Part shown: one piece after another, positions 1-11,173 of the stretch
Position numbering within the stretch: the first letter of the stretch is position 1
Layout of the letters: the number at the start of each line of letters is the position of its first letter
DNA from: Collybiopsis luxurians FD-317 M1
Taxonomy: Eukaryota > Basidiomycota > Agaricomycetes > Agaricales > Omphalotaceae
Reading direction: 5' to 3'
Length of the DNA stretch: 64,000 bases
Assembly: GCA_000827265.1 (NCBI GenBank)
Contig: KN834771.1
Location: 25,585 to 89,584 of the forward strand
Program-made: the position numbers and the translations under genes
Notes under the pieces: generated by a model
Seen by the model: only the letters and a program-made list of their open reading frames with translations
What the model was told of the DNA's origin: nothing
The model's database searches: none

Positions 1-296
1 GCTCTGACTCGATACCTTTCGTAGCATCTTTTGCGCAAACCGTTTGAGGAGAGAGAGAAAAATGTTTTCTCTTTCTTCTCTCTTTCGACGACGTATGCGA
101 GAAACCTTCTTTTGTGAGTACTCTATTCATCGACTCCGCGATGCAACCAACTGGACTAGGGGTAAATCGTTCAGTCATTCTCAGTTCGTCACACAATTTG
201 TTCTCCAACCCCGATATCGTGGAAATTTGGCCGCGTCCTCATACCGCGGTATGGTCGGCCAGCCTAAAGCAGGAAAGACTTCAGCCAGTTAGACAG

Positions 297-506
297 GAAG
301 CAGAATAGCATCAGACACTACGCAGGTGGTCAAATTAGATTCTCGGATTCTCTCGAGATGAAGGACTTTCTTAGTTTAAAGCTAGACTTGTTTTACATAC
401 ATGAAGCGGAATAGCAGCAGACACTACGCATGTGGTCAAATGTGGATTCACGGATTTTCTTAAGGAAAGAACTTTTTCGATTTAAAGCTCGAATTGTTCG
501 AATATG
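297..506. repeat. Tandem ~105-bp direct repeat upstream of the aquaglyceroporin gene
   Basis: Two consecutive blocks (about 297-401 and 402-506) share the same order of words: gaagc(a/g)gaatagca, cagacactacgca, gtggtcaaat, ttaaagct. They differ by scattered substitutions and small indels, so this is an old tandem duplication. It lies immediately upstream of, and touches, the first candidate start codon, so it probably lies in the promoter or 5' leader. No transcription-factor site is claimed. Confidence 0.7.
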
Positions 507-2068
507 GATGCTCTATCTCTCTCGAGTTCTGTTTTCCTACCTTTCCACTTCGAAATGGCTACATCTTCGCTTGAAACCGCTCCCTCTCTACCTGTAAGTC
601 CGCCTGTCGACAAAGGGAAGTTTAGGCACGATGAAGTGCATGTATCGCAGCTAACAACCACCCCTACTGGACGGTTGGTGCGTCCGAACTGGTGGTGGAA
701 CTATCGGTAAGGAACTTTTCTTCAACGACTTTTCAGTCTTGTCTCACTATCTCCTTGGCGCTATTAGGCAAATCATTCGCGAGATAGCCGCTGAGTTCGC
801 CGGGGTGATGATCCTGGTCATCTTTGGCACAGGTGCGATTAGCCAGGTAGTGTTGTCGAGCGATACTTCCGTTGTATCTACTCCAAAGGGCGACTACCTG
901 TCTATCAGTTTTGGATTTGCTGTCGGTGAGGATTCTGACTCGGGCACTCTTTACACAACGTTACTGATACCGATTTCATTCTTGTGCATTCCCTAGGTGC
1001 CGGTCTGGGAGTCTGGGTTTCCGGAGGTATCTCTGGTGGTCATATTAACCCTGCTGTATGCTCGGTATCTTAATTCCAAGGTTCAGCATTTTGACCTCGC
1101 TGTCTGCCTGGCATAGGTTACTCTTGCGTTTGCGACCTGGAGGGGATTCCCTTGGAAGAAAGTTCCAGGTAAGCACGCAATCTTTTAGTCGTCTTAATCC
1201 CTTTTCTCAAACATGACGATGCATAGGATACATCTTTGGACAGCTTATGGGAGGCATTGTTGGTGCAGCCATTGTCTATGCCAATTACTTCCACGCCATC
1301 GACATATTCGAAGGGGGAAGAGGTATCAGGACCCTCAAGACTGCCGGCATATTCGGCACTTACGCTGTACGTCGTCGCTCTGGGTCCCAACCCCGTCGAC
1401 CTTATTGGCTGACTACTGCCAGCTTGATTACATGACGAACGTTTCATGCTTCTTCTCAGAATTCTTAGGCACCGCTATCCTCGTCCTCGTCCTGTTCGCT
1501 GCCCTTGACAAACCCAATGCTCCACCCCCCGGAATGCTCCCTTTGGTGATATTCATAGTATTCTTGGGCATTGCAGCTTGCTTGGGAATGGAAACAGGTA
1601 CGTCAAGAATCCTTGTGTATTTTGGGTAGCCGTTGACCGAGAGTGCCGAGCAAAGGTTTTGCGGTTAATCCCGCTCGAGATCTCGGACCTCGAATGCTGA
1701 CAGCCATGGTGGGGTACGGCAAGGAAGTATTTACGTTTAGAAAGTACGATATATTTCTCCTGTTCCGACTTTTCGCAACTTACCTGCATGGTGCATTCTT
1801 AACAGTCAATATTGGTTGTGGTGTCCAGTTATTGCTACAATACTTGGCGCTCAAGCTGGAGCCATGTTTTACGACGTGCTCTTATTCAACGGGAAGGAAA
1901 GTATAGTGAATAAACCGTGAGTGCTTTTTTTTGTCTTCATCATTTGCTGCAACTTCTGGGCTGATTCTGCATTTCTCTGCCCTTCTGTCTGTCTCATTGA
2001 TTATCGGGGTCTCTAGTGATGCTGAGGCTAGAAGAAGAGTTGCCGACGGAGATGAACCACTTGTGTGA
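504..2068 (+). CDS. Aquaglyceroporin (MIP family channel), 9 exons
   Basis: Plasma-membrane channel of the major intrinsic protein family, predicted to conduct glycerol and water. Exons: 504-706, 768-925, 997-1055, 1117-1168, 1227-1366, 1423-1597, 1656-1743, 1806-1916, 2017-2068, giving about 345 residues. The first NPA box appears as GGHINPAV, split by an intron after Ala. The second is NPARDLGPR, whose Asp after NPAR is the established aquaglyceroporin signature rather than that of a strict water channel. The N-terminal NWWWNYR joins to [10 protein letters not shown] only if the acceptor at 767 is used; the nearer acceptor at 736 breaks the frame. ATG 504 and in-frame ATG 555 are both possible starts. 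The family normally has six helices, and the hydrophobic blocks fit this. Glycerol specificity is inferred from the motif. Confidence 0.9.
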
Positions 2069-2665
2069 CCTCCTAGCTGTATTTGTTATCATTAACGAAA
2101 TTTGGAATGCCTTTCATGTCCTAGTTCATTTCCTTCAATAGTACGAAGTCTTCGACGAATAATGAATTTTTACTTTGGGTTATTTGTCCATGTGAGTTTC
2201 GATCTCCTTGTCGCAGACTCTTCTGGCTCGATTCCCGAGTCTAGTCGATTTGAGGGTGTAGTCGGCACGATATTTCCTTTGGGTTATTTCTGATTCTGAG
2301 TAAGGATAGAAATGGCCATTTAATCTGAAAGTTGCAAAAGCCGACGCAGAGCGAGGAATTGACGAAGGACCAGAAGTTCGTTTCGAATGATTATGGCCCA
2401 CGCGCAAAACGCGTCTGAGGCGTGGGAATTCTCCGGCCCATTTCCAACTCCATCACCTTTAGTGCAACGTTCACCCCATAGGCTAAGTATTAGTTGCGGA
2501 GTAGTGGCTCATAGGAGTTTTCCATCACCCTTCGTTGATTCACCATCATCAAAGCGGCCAGCTATCCGCTTCGAGTGCTCTGGACTGCTGGCGCTTAAAT
2601 TGCCGGAACTGCTAGCCCGAGCGGCTATAACCGCTCTAACATCACACCGCTACGACCATATCATT

Positions 2666-3673
2666 ATGGCCTCTACTACGCAGACTCTGACGCAGACTGA
2701 TACCATTCCAACCTCGATATTACAAGGTCTAAAAAGCGACGATCCTGACACGAGAACTCAATCTGCTGTTGAACTGCGGTGTTATGTATGTCCGTTTGTC
2801 TTCAATGCCTACCTTCCTTTCATCCTCATTCATTCACTTAAAAGGTTGCCTCGACTATGGCACAAGCGTCTCAGGTTGATTCCAAAGGAGGTGAAAACGC
2901 TGCAACGCTCGGCCACTTCTGGGATGCCATTAACAGACAAATATTCGACTTGATCCATAGTCGGGATATAACAGAGAATTTCGGTGGGCTGTTGGCTATT
3001 GGTAAGTTCCGACGAACTCTCCGTTGCGATTCCCTTGAATGATATTGGTATAGACCAGCTTCTACTCCTCGATCAATACCCTGAACTTTCACGAGGCACG
3101 CCAACCCTTATTCAAGTCCCCGACAATGACTCCGAGTCAAACTGTAGTGAAACCAATGAGAAGAGCAATACCCATCTCGGACTCCAGTCGAAACAAAACT
3201 TATCCAGGTTTTACAACTACGTCCTACATATCCTTCCCAAAGCCTATACCACTCAACCCGATTCTGATCCCAACCTCACATTACAACTATCCGCCTCCCA
3301 CACCCTGGGTCGGATTCTCCACATCCTCAGTTCGGACTCTAGTACCAGGAATTCTGAGTGGAATCCTGAACCGGCCGTTAAATGGTCCAGAATCGTCAAT
3401 TTCCAAATCGCATCAGCGATCCAACTCTTGCATCCCTCAAACACTCGATACGCAGGGGTCTTGATTCTCCAAGAATTTGCTAGACATTATCCTGCGTATT
3501 TTCGGTATGATTTGGAAATGTCCGCGTCTGGTACTAGTCCTAGTATTAACGTCAGTAATGTCAGCAGTGCAAGGGTAATCGGAAGCATTCTTATTTCTCT
3601 CCAGGAACACCGTCCTCTTGTGTGTGAAGCCATAGAGGAGTTTTTGGTTTGCTTGGCTTCTTGGCACCTATAG
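2666..3673 (+). pseudogene. Truncated N-terminal fragment of a TOR kinase (HEAT region only)
   Basis: Exons 2666-2785, 2845-3001 and 3054-3673 give an open frame of 298 residues. Its start (ILQGLKSDDPDTR), the block IFDLIHSRDITENFGGLLAI and the block RYAGVLILQEFARHYPAYF resemble the first HEAT repeats of TOR phosphatidylinositol-kinase-related kinases. TOR proteins are about 2,300-2,500 residues, with FAT, FRB and kinase domains. Here the frame stops shortly after the segment matching the ALRACL-like helix, and nothing kinase-like follows before the next gene. The frame and splice sites are intact, so a short HEAT protein could still be made. It is best read as a partial duplication of the genomic TOR gene; a retained dominant-negative or scaffold role is only a possibility. 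An in-frame ATG at 2387 would extend the N-terminus but looks non-coding. Confidence 0.7.
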
Positions 3674-4043
3674 ACTTACATTTTCATGTACTTACTGCAT
3701 GTTGTTGTCCAATGTCGTAGCTCTTACAGCATGTCTTGGTAGCGCTGTCAGTTTCCGATATTTCCTGTGCAGTTGCTTTTCTTGTGCATCGATTTAAGTA
3801 TGCTACATACTACGTGATGTTGGAAGAAACAACAGACCACATTTACCTGAATAATGCAATGTGGGATGTAGAATGAACTCAATATTCGCTTCAGGATTTT
3901 TGAATAGTAATGAGAAAAGCAAGTTTGAACTTCTAAAGCCAAATTACAATGACGATCTTTAACTTTATCATTCAATGCATAAAAAAAATGAGTGAAAGGG
4001 AAAATTACATGATTGGATGGTAATTTCAGTTTCATTTTGAGAA
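3674..4043. other. Intergenic, tail-to-tail, no gene seen
   Basis: AT-rich spacer between the 3' ends of the TOR fragment (plus strand) and the ankyrin gene (minus strand). It should hold both terminators. The short open frames in it show no coding character. Confidence 0.6.
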
Positions 4044-7000
4044 TTATTCCTGGGCTCCACAAGTCTTTAAATACTGTATAATACTGTACTTGTGATTAGC
4101 AACTGCAGCTTTGAGTGCTGATCCATATTTCCCTCCTGGTATGCTGACATCTGCACCAGCTGCTATCAGGAAGTTTACAATATTCAAGCTCATTGTAGCG
4201 GATGCTTGCAACGCTGTTCCATATTCTCCTCCTTGTAGATTAACATCAGCACCATTTGATACCAGGAATTTGACAATGACCATATCCCAGTGTTTACACT
4301 GTGCTGCTGCTTGCAATGCTGTTCCATATTTCCCTCCTTGTACATTGACATCTGCCCCATTTGATACCAAGAATTCCACAATGTCTAGATGTCCATGACA
4401 TGCTGCTGCTTGCAGTGCTGTTTGATATTCTCCTCCCTGTACATTGACATTGGCACCATTTGATACCAGGATTTTGCCAATATCCAAATGTCCATGACAT
4501 GCTGCTGCTTGCAATGCTGTTCCATATTCCCCTCCTTGTACATTGACATCAGCCCCATTGGATACCAGGGATTTCACAATGTCCAGATGTCCATGATATG
4601 CTGCTGCTTGCAGTGCTGTTCCATACAATTGTCCTCCTTGTGAATTGACATCTGCCCCATTTGATACCAGGAATTCCACAATGTCCAAATGTCCATGACA
4701 TGCTGCTGCTTGCAGTGCTGTTCTATATTCTCCTCCCTGTACATTGACATTGGCACCATTTGATACCAGGAATTCAACAATATCCAAATGTTTGTGACAT
4801 GCTGCTGCTTGCAGTGCTGTTTCATACTGTCCTCCTTGTACATTGATATCTGCTCCATTTGATATCAGGAATGTCACAATATCCAAATGTCCATGACATG
4901 CTGCTGCTTGCAGTGCTATTCCATATTCTCCTCCCTGTACATTCACACTGGCACCATTTGATACCAGGAATTTGACAATATCCAATTGTTCATGACATGC
5001 TGCTGCTTGCAGTGCTGTTTCATATTGTCCTCCTTGTACATTGACATCTGCTCCATTTGATACCAGGAATTTCACAATGTCCAGATGTTCATGACATGCT
5101 GCTGCTTGCAGCGCTGTTCCATATTCTCCTCCTTGTCCATTTACATTGGCACCATTTAGTACCAGGAATTTGACCATATCCAAGTGTTTGTACTTTGCTG
5201 CTGCTTGCAATGCTGTTCCATATTTCCCTCCTTGAACATTGACATCTGCCTCACTTGATACCAGGAATTTGACAATATCCAAATGTCCATGACATGCTGC
5301 TGCTTGCAGTGCTGTTCCATATTCACCTCCCTGTAAATTCACATTAGCACCATTTGATACCAGGAATTTGATGATATCCCAGTGTCTATATTGTGCTGCT
5401 GCTTGCAATACTGTTCCACATTGTCCTCCTTGTACATTGACATCTGCTCCATTTGATACCAGGAATTTCACAATGTCCAGATGTCCATGACATGCTGCTG
5501 CTTGCAGTGCTGTTCCATACTGTCCTCCTTGTACATTCACATTTGCACCATTTGATACCAGGAATTTCACAATATCCCAGTGTCTATACTGTGCTGCTGT
5601 GTGCAAGGCTGTTCCATATTTTCCTCCATGTACATTGACATCTGTTCCACCTGATACCAGGAATTTCACAATGTTCAAATGTCCATGATATGCTGCTGCT
5701 TGCAGTGCTGTTCCATATTCTCCCCCTTGTACATTGACAACTGCCCCATTTGATACCAGGAATTTGACAACATCTAGATATTCTCGCCACTGGCATGCTG
5801 CTGCTTGCAGTGTTGTTTCATATTTCCCTCCTTGAACATTGACATCAGCCCCATTTGATACCAGGAATTTGGCAATGTCCAAATGTCCATGACATGCTGC
5901 TGCTTGCAGTGCTGTTCCATATTCTCCCCCTTGTACATTCACATTGGCCCCATTAGATACCAGGAATTTGACAATATCCAGGTGTTCATAGTGTGCAGCT
6001 GCTTGCAATGCTGTTCCATACTGTCCTCCTTGTACATTGACATCAGCACCATTTGACACCAGGAGTTCCACAATGTCCAGATGTTCATGACATACAGCTG
6101 CTTGCAGTGCTGTTTCATATTCTCCTCCCTGTAGATTCACATTGGCACCATTTGATACTAGGAATTTGACAATATCCAAGTGTTTGTACTGTGCTGCTGC
6201 TTGCAATGCTGTTCCATATCGTCCTCCTTGAACATTGACATCTGCCCCTTTCAATACCAGGAATTTCACAATGTCCAGATGTTCTTGCCACTGGCATGCT
6301 GCTGCTTGCAGTGCTGTTCCATATTTTTCTCCTAGTACATTGACATCTGCCCCATTTGACACCAGGAGCTCCACAATGTCCAGACGTCCATGACATACTG
6401 CTGCTTGCAGTGCTGTTTCATATTCTCCTCCCTGTAGATTCACATTGGCACCATTTGATATTAGGAATTTGACAATATCCAAGTGTTTGTACTGTACTGC
6501 TGCTTGCAATGCTGTTCCATATCGTCCTCCTTGAACATTGACATCTGCCCCCTTCAATACCAGGAATTTCACAATGTCCAGATGTTCTTTCCACTGGCAT
6601 GCTGCTGCTTGCAGTGCTGTTCCATATTTTTTTCCTAGTACATTGACATCTGCCCCATTCAATACCAAGAATTGCACAATGTTCATGTGTCCACAACTTG
6701 CTGCTCCTTGCAGTGCTGTCCCCCTTCCTTCTCCCAGTACTAGATTAATATCTGCACCATTTACTACTAGAAACTGAACAGCTTTAAGGTCTCCCTTTTC
6801 AGATGCTTTTTCATAAAGTACTTTGGCACATTCCTCCCTCCAGTCAATTGCAGAGTTCACTGCAATGCTACTTAGGAACTGAAACAATTCTGAATTACCA
6901 GTCCTTGCTACATTCAACAATGCTTGCTGAAAATTCTTCACTTTTGCTCCAAAGTTTACCAGAATCCTACAAATATCTATATGGCCTGATCGGAAAGTTT

Positions 7001-8896
7001 TGAGCAAAGTTTCTGAATACCAATCAATTGTGGGAAACTGTCCTCTGAAGTCTCCTTCCAGCATCTCAATGAGCTTGTTCAATCCTATCACATTACCTCT
7101 TATTGCTGCTTGGGCTAGAGAGTTTTGAATCATCTGTGGATTGATTTTGGGCCAAACATCTCCATTTGCTACTTGGACCCACTTTGAAATAACTGCAGGC
7201 CAAATAGTAGCACTCTGGCCATTAGGGTCATCAATCTGGGCTAGAGCATTGCATACAGTTTGGAATAGTAAGTCTAAACTTTGGGATTGAAGTTTGGATT
7301 TATAGAACTTAAGTGCCCTTTTCATTGAAGTCTCTGCCCCTGCTGTAGACCTTGACACAGTCCGCTGGATGAAGCCACTGTGAAATGCAGAAGTTATGAA
7401 AGACTGCTGTGAAAGTAATCCATAGAGAGCCTGAGCAACCATTTCCTGAATGGAGGCATTGGACCGCAAACTACAAAGCCAGGCCAGGATATCTGCAGAA
7501 GTACCATCCAGTAATTTGATTTCAGCTTCAAGTTCAGAGCTATCAAATTTAAACAAAATATAGGATTCAAGCCAGTTTAACTCTGCTTCTTTCAGAGAAG
7601 TCATGATAGTTTGAGATTCAGCAAACAACAGCTTTCTTACTGCCCTTATTGGATGCATTAAATAATTTGCTGATTTGAATAGCAGTGGTATCCTATAAGG
7701 GCAATCTATCCAAATTGGTGTCAAAAAAATGCTGCCCAGGTACATACTAAATGCAAGAACAGTGATTGTAATCACAATCCAGCTCAAGGCATGGTGAAGC
7801 TCTGAAACATACAAAGAGAAGCCCACAAAGAAAATTGCCAGAGAGGCATGAAGAATAAGTGGCAAGGTTCCAATAATCTCTGGAACTTTCCATTTCTCAA
7901 GCCCTGAAAATCTGAACTGCCTAATGACAGCTCTCTCTTTGGCATTTCCAGATGATATTGAACTGTAAGCCTGAAGCCACTGCTTTACCAGCACTGATAA
8001 AAGGGCAGTAGCAAGTGAGAGAGATAGGCTTGCAAAGAAGAGACCATTAATCCACAGGTCATTTATACCTGGCAATGCACTGTCTAGATTGACAGGAGAA
8101 GATGGAACAGCATTAATTGCTGTCAGGTTCCCTGCTGCTCTAAGCAGTTTGACCTGTTCTGCAAGTAATGTGGCAGTGATTGAGGAGTAATCTGGCTGGA
8201 GTGAATCAACAGTTGCAATAATAAAAGTGGTCACCACTCCAGAAAAAAGTGCAGCCTACCAATTAAAAGAATCAGCAAAGGAGCAAATTTTAGAGATTTT
8301 CCAATTCATCACTCACAAAAATAAGAAGAGAATCAATGGTGTCTTTGAATCCTTTCAACATCTCATCATCATAGTTTTCAGCTTCATCTAAATACACCTT
8401 CCAAACTCGAGCATTTTCCTTTAATTCCTCTCCCAAAGGGTCTGGGGGATATTTTTCAGCATAGTTGTAAGATCGGGCTTCTGTTTTTATTTGGTTGGTG
8501 ATTTATACAGGTAATACCATAGAACAAACACCTACCACTATATGAGGGTCGATGGGGAGGAGTTCCAAAGAAACGAGATTCCTCATTATCCCTCTTCTGT
8601 TTGCTTGGGGACTCGGGCACCGTGTTTGGAATACTGGAAGCATTGGCAGCTTCTTCGCCCTTTCCAGGGTCCAGATGTTCAGCTTTTTGACGCGCTAGGT
8701 GATCCATGTCCACAGCAATGTGTTCCTCGCGTTGTGGCTCACTTGTACTGGCAATAGTCATCAGTGTGGGCGGAAGTTGGCCTTGGTCAGACATGATGGA
8801 AAAGATAAACGAGTCAACAGCCTCGCGGAGTCCTCGTGACTGGTCATGAAACGTTGTAATTTTGTGTGCCTTGTTTGTCATGAAAGCTTTCGCCAT
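4044..8896 (-). CDS. DUF6535 membrane protein with ~27 ankyrin repeats
   Basis: Exons (minus strand) 8896-8536, 8480-8317 and 8255-4044 give 1,578 residues. The N-terminal 120 residues are hydrophilic. Next comes a DUF6535 module (VWKVYLDEAENYDDEML, then LLIFAALFSGVVTTFII split by an intron, then LQPDY) with further membrane segments (DLWINGLFFASLSLSLATAL; IIGTLPLILHASLAIFFVGF). After a helical linker the C-terminal ~950 residues are about 27 ankyrin repeats of 33 residues (35 where QWKE, QWQE or QWRE is inserted), built on HLDIVKFLVSNGADVNVQGG plus YGTALQAAACHG. The repeats are almost identical at DNA level, which indicates recent amplification or gene conversion. DUF6535 is a basidiomycete-specific membrane module often fused to repeat domains; its function is unknown. 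A role as a membrane-anchored recognition protein is inference. Met at about residue 35 (MSDQGQL) is an alternative start. Confidence 0.85.
6120..6723 (-). repeat. 303-bp tandem duplication of three ankyrin repeats
   Basis: Within the ankyrin gene, blocks of about 6120-6420 and 6423-6723 match nearly base for base at a 303-bp offset. This is one higher-order unit of 35+33+33 codons (the QWKE/QWQE repeat, then GADVNVQGGRY, then GANVNLQGGEY). It shows that repeat number changes by multi-repeat blocks. Confidence 0.75.
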
Positions 8897-10134
8897 TAGC
8901 GCCCTCCTTATGTCTTTTTCCTCTTCTCCTCTTCCCTTCGCATCCCCTTCTTCCTACTAGTGTTATTTTGCTACATGATGTCCTATCACACAACTAACTG
9001 TCTTCACTTCCATTGTTTATCTTCCACTGCAAATGAGGCTCAAAGGCTCACGAGCCACATATGCTGTACTTAAAGCCAATTACGAAGATGAAGATACAAA
9101 TAAGACTTGGAAATTGACATCATTGTGTGGATGTAGCTACTTGCCTCTGAAGCTCAAATGAATTTGAATTTATTCTCCGGGCACATGCAAATTGGTATAT
9201 GCACTTTGTACTGCTTGAGGATGAGCTTTGCGGCATCATCCAACTGTTCCGGATTCATATTTGCCGCGCGATTCATCGCGGCGGTCCACACTCGCAAGTG
9301 TGAATGTGGATGTGGTGAAAGTGTCAGTTGCCTTGCGTTCACAAGTAAATAATCCCAATGACTGTAAGATGTTATCAAGCTAAGTGCCTTCCCCATCAGT
9401 GGAGGCTAGTAATTGGCCACATCGCATATCATGCTAAGGGCGCGCCTCTTTCAGCTGCAGCTACGGCTCACTGTTTCCTTAGTCTCAGCGCATCCTCAGG
9501 AGGGATCCATGTCGAAATCGCTCTCACGATTCAACTCTCATCCAGGGGTATCAATTCTCATAGCATTCGCTAAACATAATTCTGCGTATTCAAGTCTAGG
9601 TAATGATTCCGAATTGCATGCGTCGGGTACTAGGTAGCAGAAGTAACTTCAGCAATAGCAGTGGAAAGCGCATCGAGGACGCACTCGTTCCTACACCTAG
9701 ACGACAATCAGGTCACGGTCCTATTATGCGTGAAGCTATATCGGAGTCGTCGGCTTGCCTGCCTCCTCCGAGTCCGAACCGGCAGACGGCGGAGATCCTT
9801 ATATACTTGTATGCTGAATCAACTGAATATTAGCATTGGTCGAATGGTAGCATGGCTCGCCCCAAAGCGCGCCGGTCCACCAAAAAATACCTGACCATGA
9901 CTCTAAAGATTACGAAACAAAGGTATCACTAGAGGAAAAGAAGCTACACAAAAGGATAAAGATAGTTAAACAAACGAGAACCAGAAAACACAATATCAAT
10001 GCCGAGAGGAAGAGAAGTACTTATACGTCAAGGCATCCCGGAAAAAAGATAACAAGTAGCACCAAGAATAACAGACGGCGGCATCGACGAACCAGAAATG
10101 AAAAAATAAAAAATAAAAAATCAAGGTCCAAGAA
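8897..10134. other. Intergenic, no supported gene
   Basis: About 1.2 kb between the 5' end of the ankyrin gene and the 3' end of the next minus-strand gene. Short open frames occur on both strands without splice-consistent extension or recognisable domains. It includes the promoter of the ankyrin gene. Confidence 0.5.
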
Positions 10135-11173
10135 TCACAGTAACAAAAAGCAAAGAGGTAACGATAAGGAGAGGACGCCAAGAAATGGCAGGGATACAGT
10201 CCGTAGAGGTACTGCACCGCTTGAAACGACTGTCGTGCTCGAAGGCAATGCTGCACTGGTTTTGCTCGCTGTCGACGAGGCAGACGCGGAGGAGGCGGAG
10301 GAAGAGGATGTCGAAGTCGACGAGGAGGTAGGCGTGGTAGCTGAGAGTGTACTAAGGGATGTTAACGAGGTATCGACTGTCCCGACCGTGACGGTGGAGA
10401 GTGAGCTTGTTGCTTCGGACGCAGTAGCGCTCGTAAGCGAAGAAGGAACAGATATAGATGACGTGGCGGATGCGAGAGGAGTGGAGAAGGAGCCGGACAT
10501 ATTGTCCAAACTAAGACGGAAAAAATGAGCGGGTGTAAGGCGATGTCCCAAAAAAAACAACCTACTTGAAGTTAGGCGAGAACCCAATATAATTCGTGCC
10601 ATTTACTTCTAAATTTGTCGATGTAAAAGCGAGGTAACTGAAAATTTAAAAAAGTAAGTTGGCTGCTGCTTGAGGAATATAATTCGAGGACAGTCAAGCT
10701 CACTATGTGTTCGAATTAGGTCCGGCGCCTGGGATAGGCTAACGACAGAGATGAGAACGAGAAAGCGCGTTAAAAGGCGTCCTCCTCCTTACCGTAAAAG
10801 TCAACGACTGACTAGTGGATACATCGACTGCGGGGATCGATTGCACTAATTGCTGTGAGTGAAAGCGCATGGTTAGAGCGTGTTCGACTGGCAGGACTGG
10901 AAACTCACCATGACTCCCGTGTAAAGCCCAACAGTTGTGACGCCAATTTCCGAATTCAAAGGACTTGTACCATCGTCCAGCCATTGTACAGTACAAGGGC
11001 TACCTCCACTGCAGGTAGAGCCCGATGAAGGCTGTATAATCTGCACAAAAAAAAGTCAGTCAGAAAAGTTCTAGGGATAATCTACGAATATAGCGCACAA
11101 ATAACGAAGCTTGGACCGCAGTCAAAGCTCCCAGAGCTATAATCGCCAAAGCTAGAGCCTTGAATGAAAACAT
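10135..11173 (-). CDS. Ser/Thr-rich GPI-anchored protein with Kre9/Knh1-like N-terminal domain
   Basis: Exons (minus) 11173-11099, 11040-10909, 10852-10793, 10738-10704, 10637-10566 and 10510-10135 give 249 residues. A signal peptide (MFSFKALALAIIALGALTA, ending near VQA-S) precedes the Kre9/Knh1-like fold: IIQPSSGSTCSGGSPCTVQW, then LDDGTSPLNSEIGVTTVGLY, then QLVQSIPAVDVSTSQSLTF, then PIPGAGPNSNTYYLAF. After NGTNYIGFSPNF comes a low-complexity Ser/Thr/Ala stalk, and the C-terminus is hydrophobic (VSLPFLGVLSLSLPLCFLLL), as in GPI attachment signals. The family acts at the cell surface in wall beta-glucan assembly; that role is inferred here. Introns are about 50-65 nt. A paralogue lies at 36052-36933. 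Confidence 0.85.

Noticed and set aside
4111..6777. Plus-strand open frames opposite the ankyrin repeats
   Set aside because: They are antisense shadows of a highly repetitive coding region and repeat with it.
9832..9885. tRNA-Gly-like sequence (gcattggtcgaatggtagca)
   Set aside because: The D-arm-like start resembles tRNA-Gly, but no T-arm (ggttcgaatcc-type) or matching acceptor stem follows.
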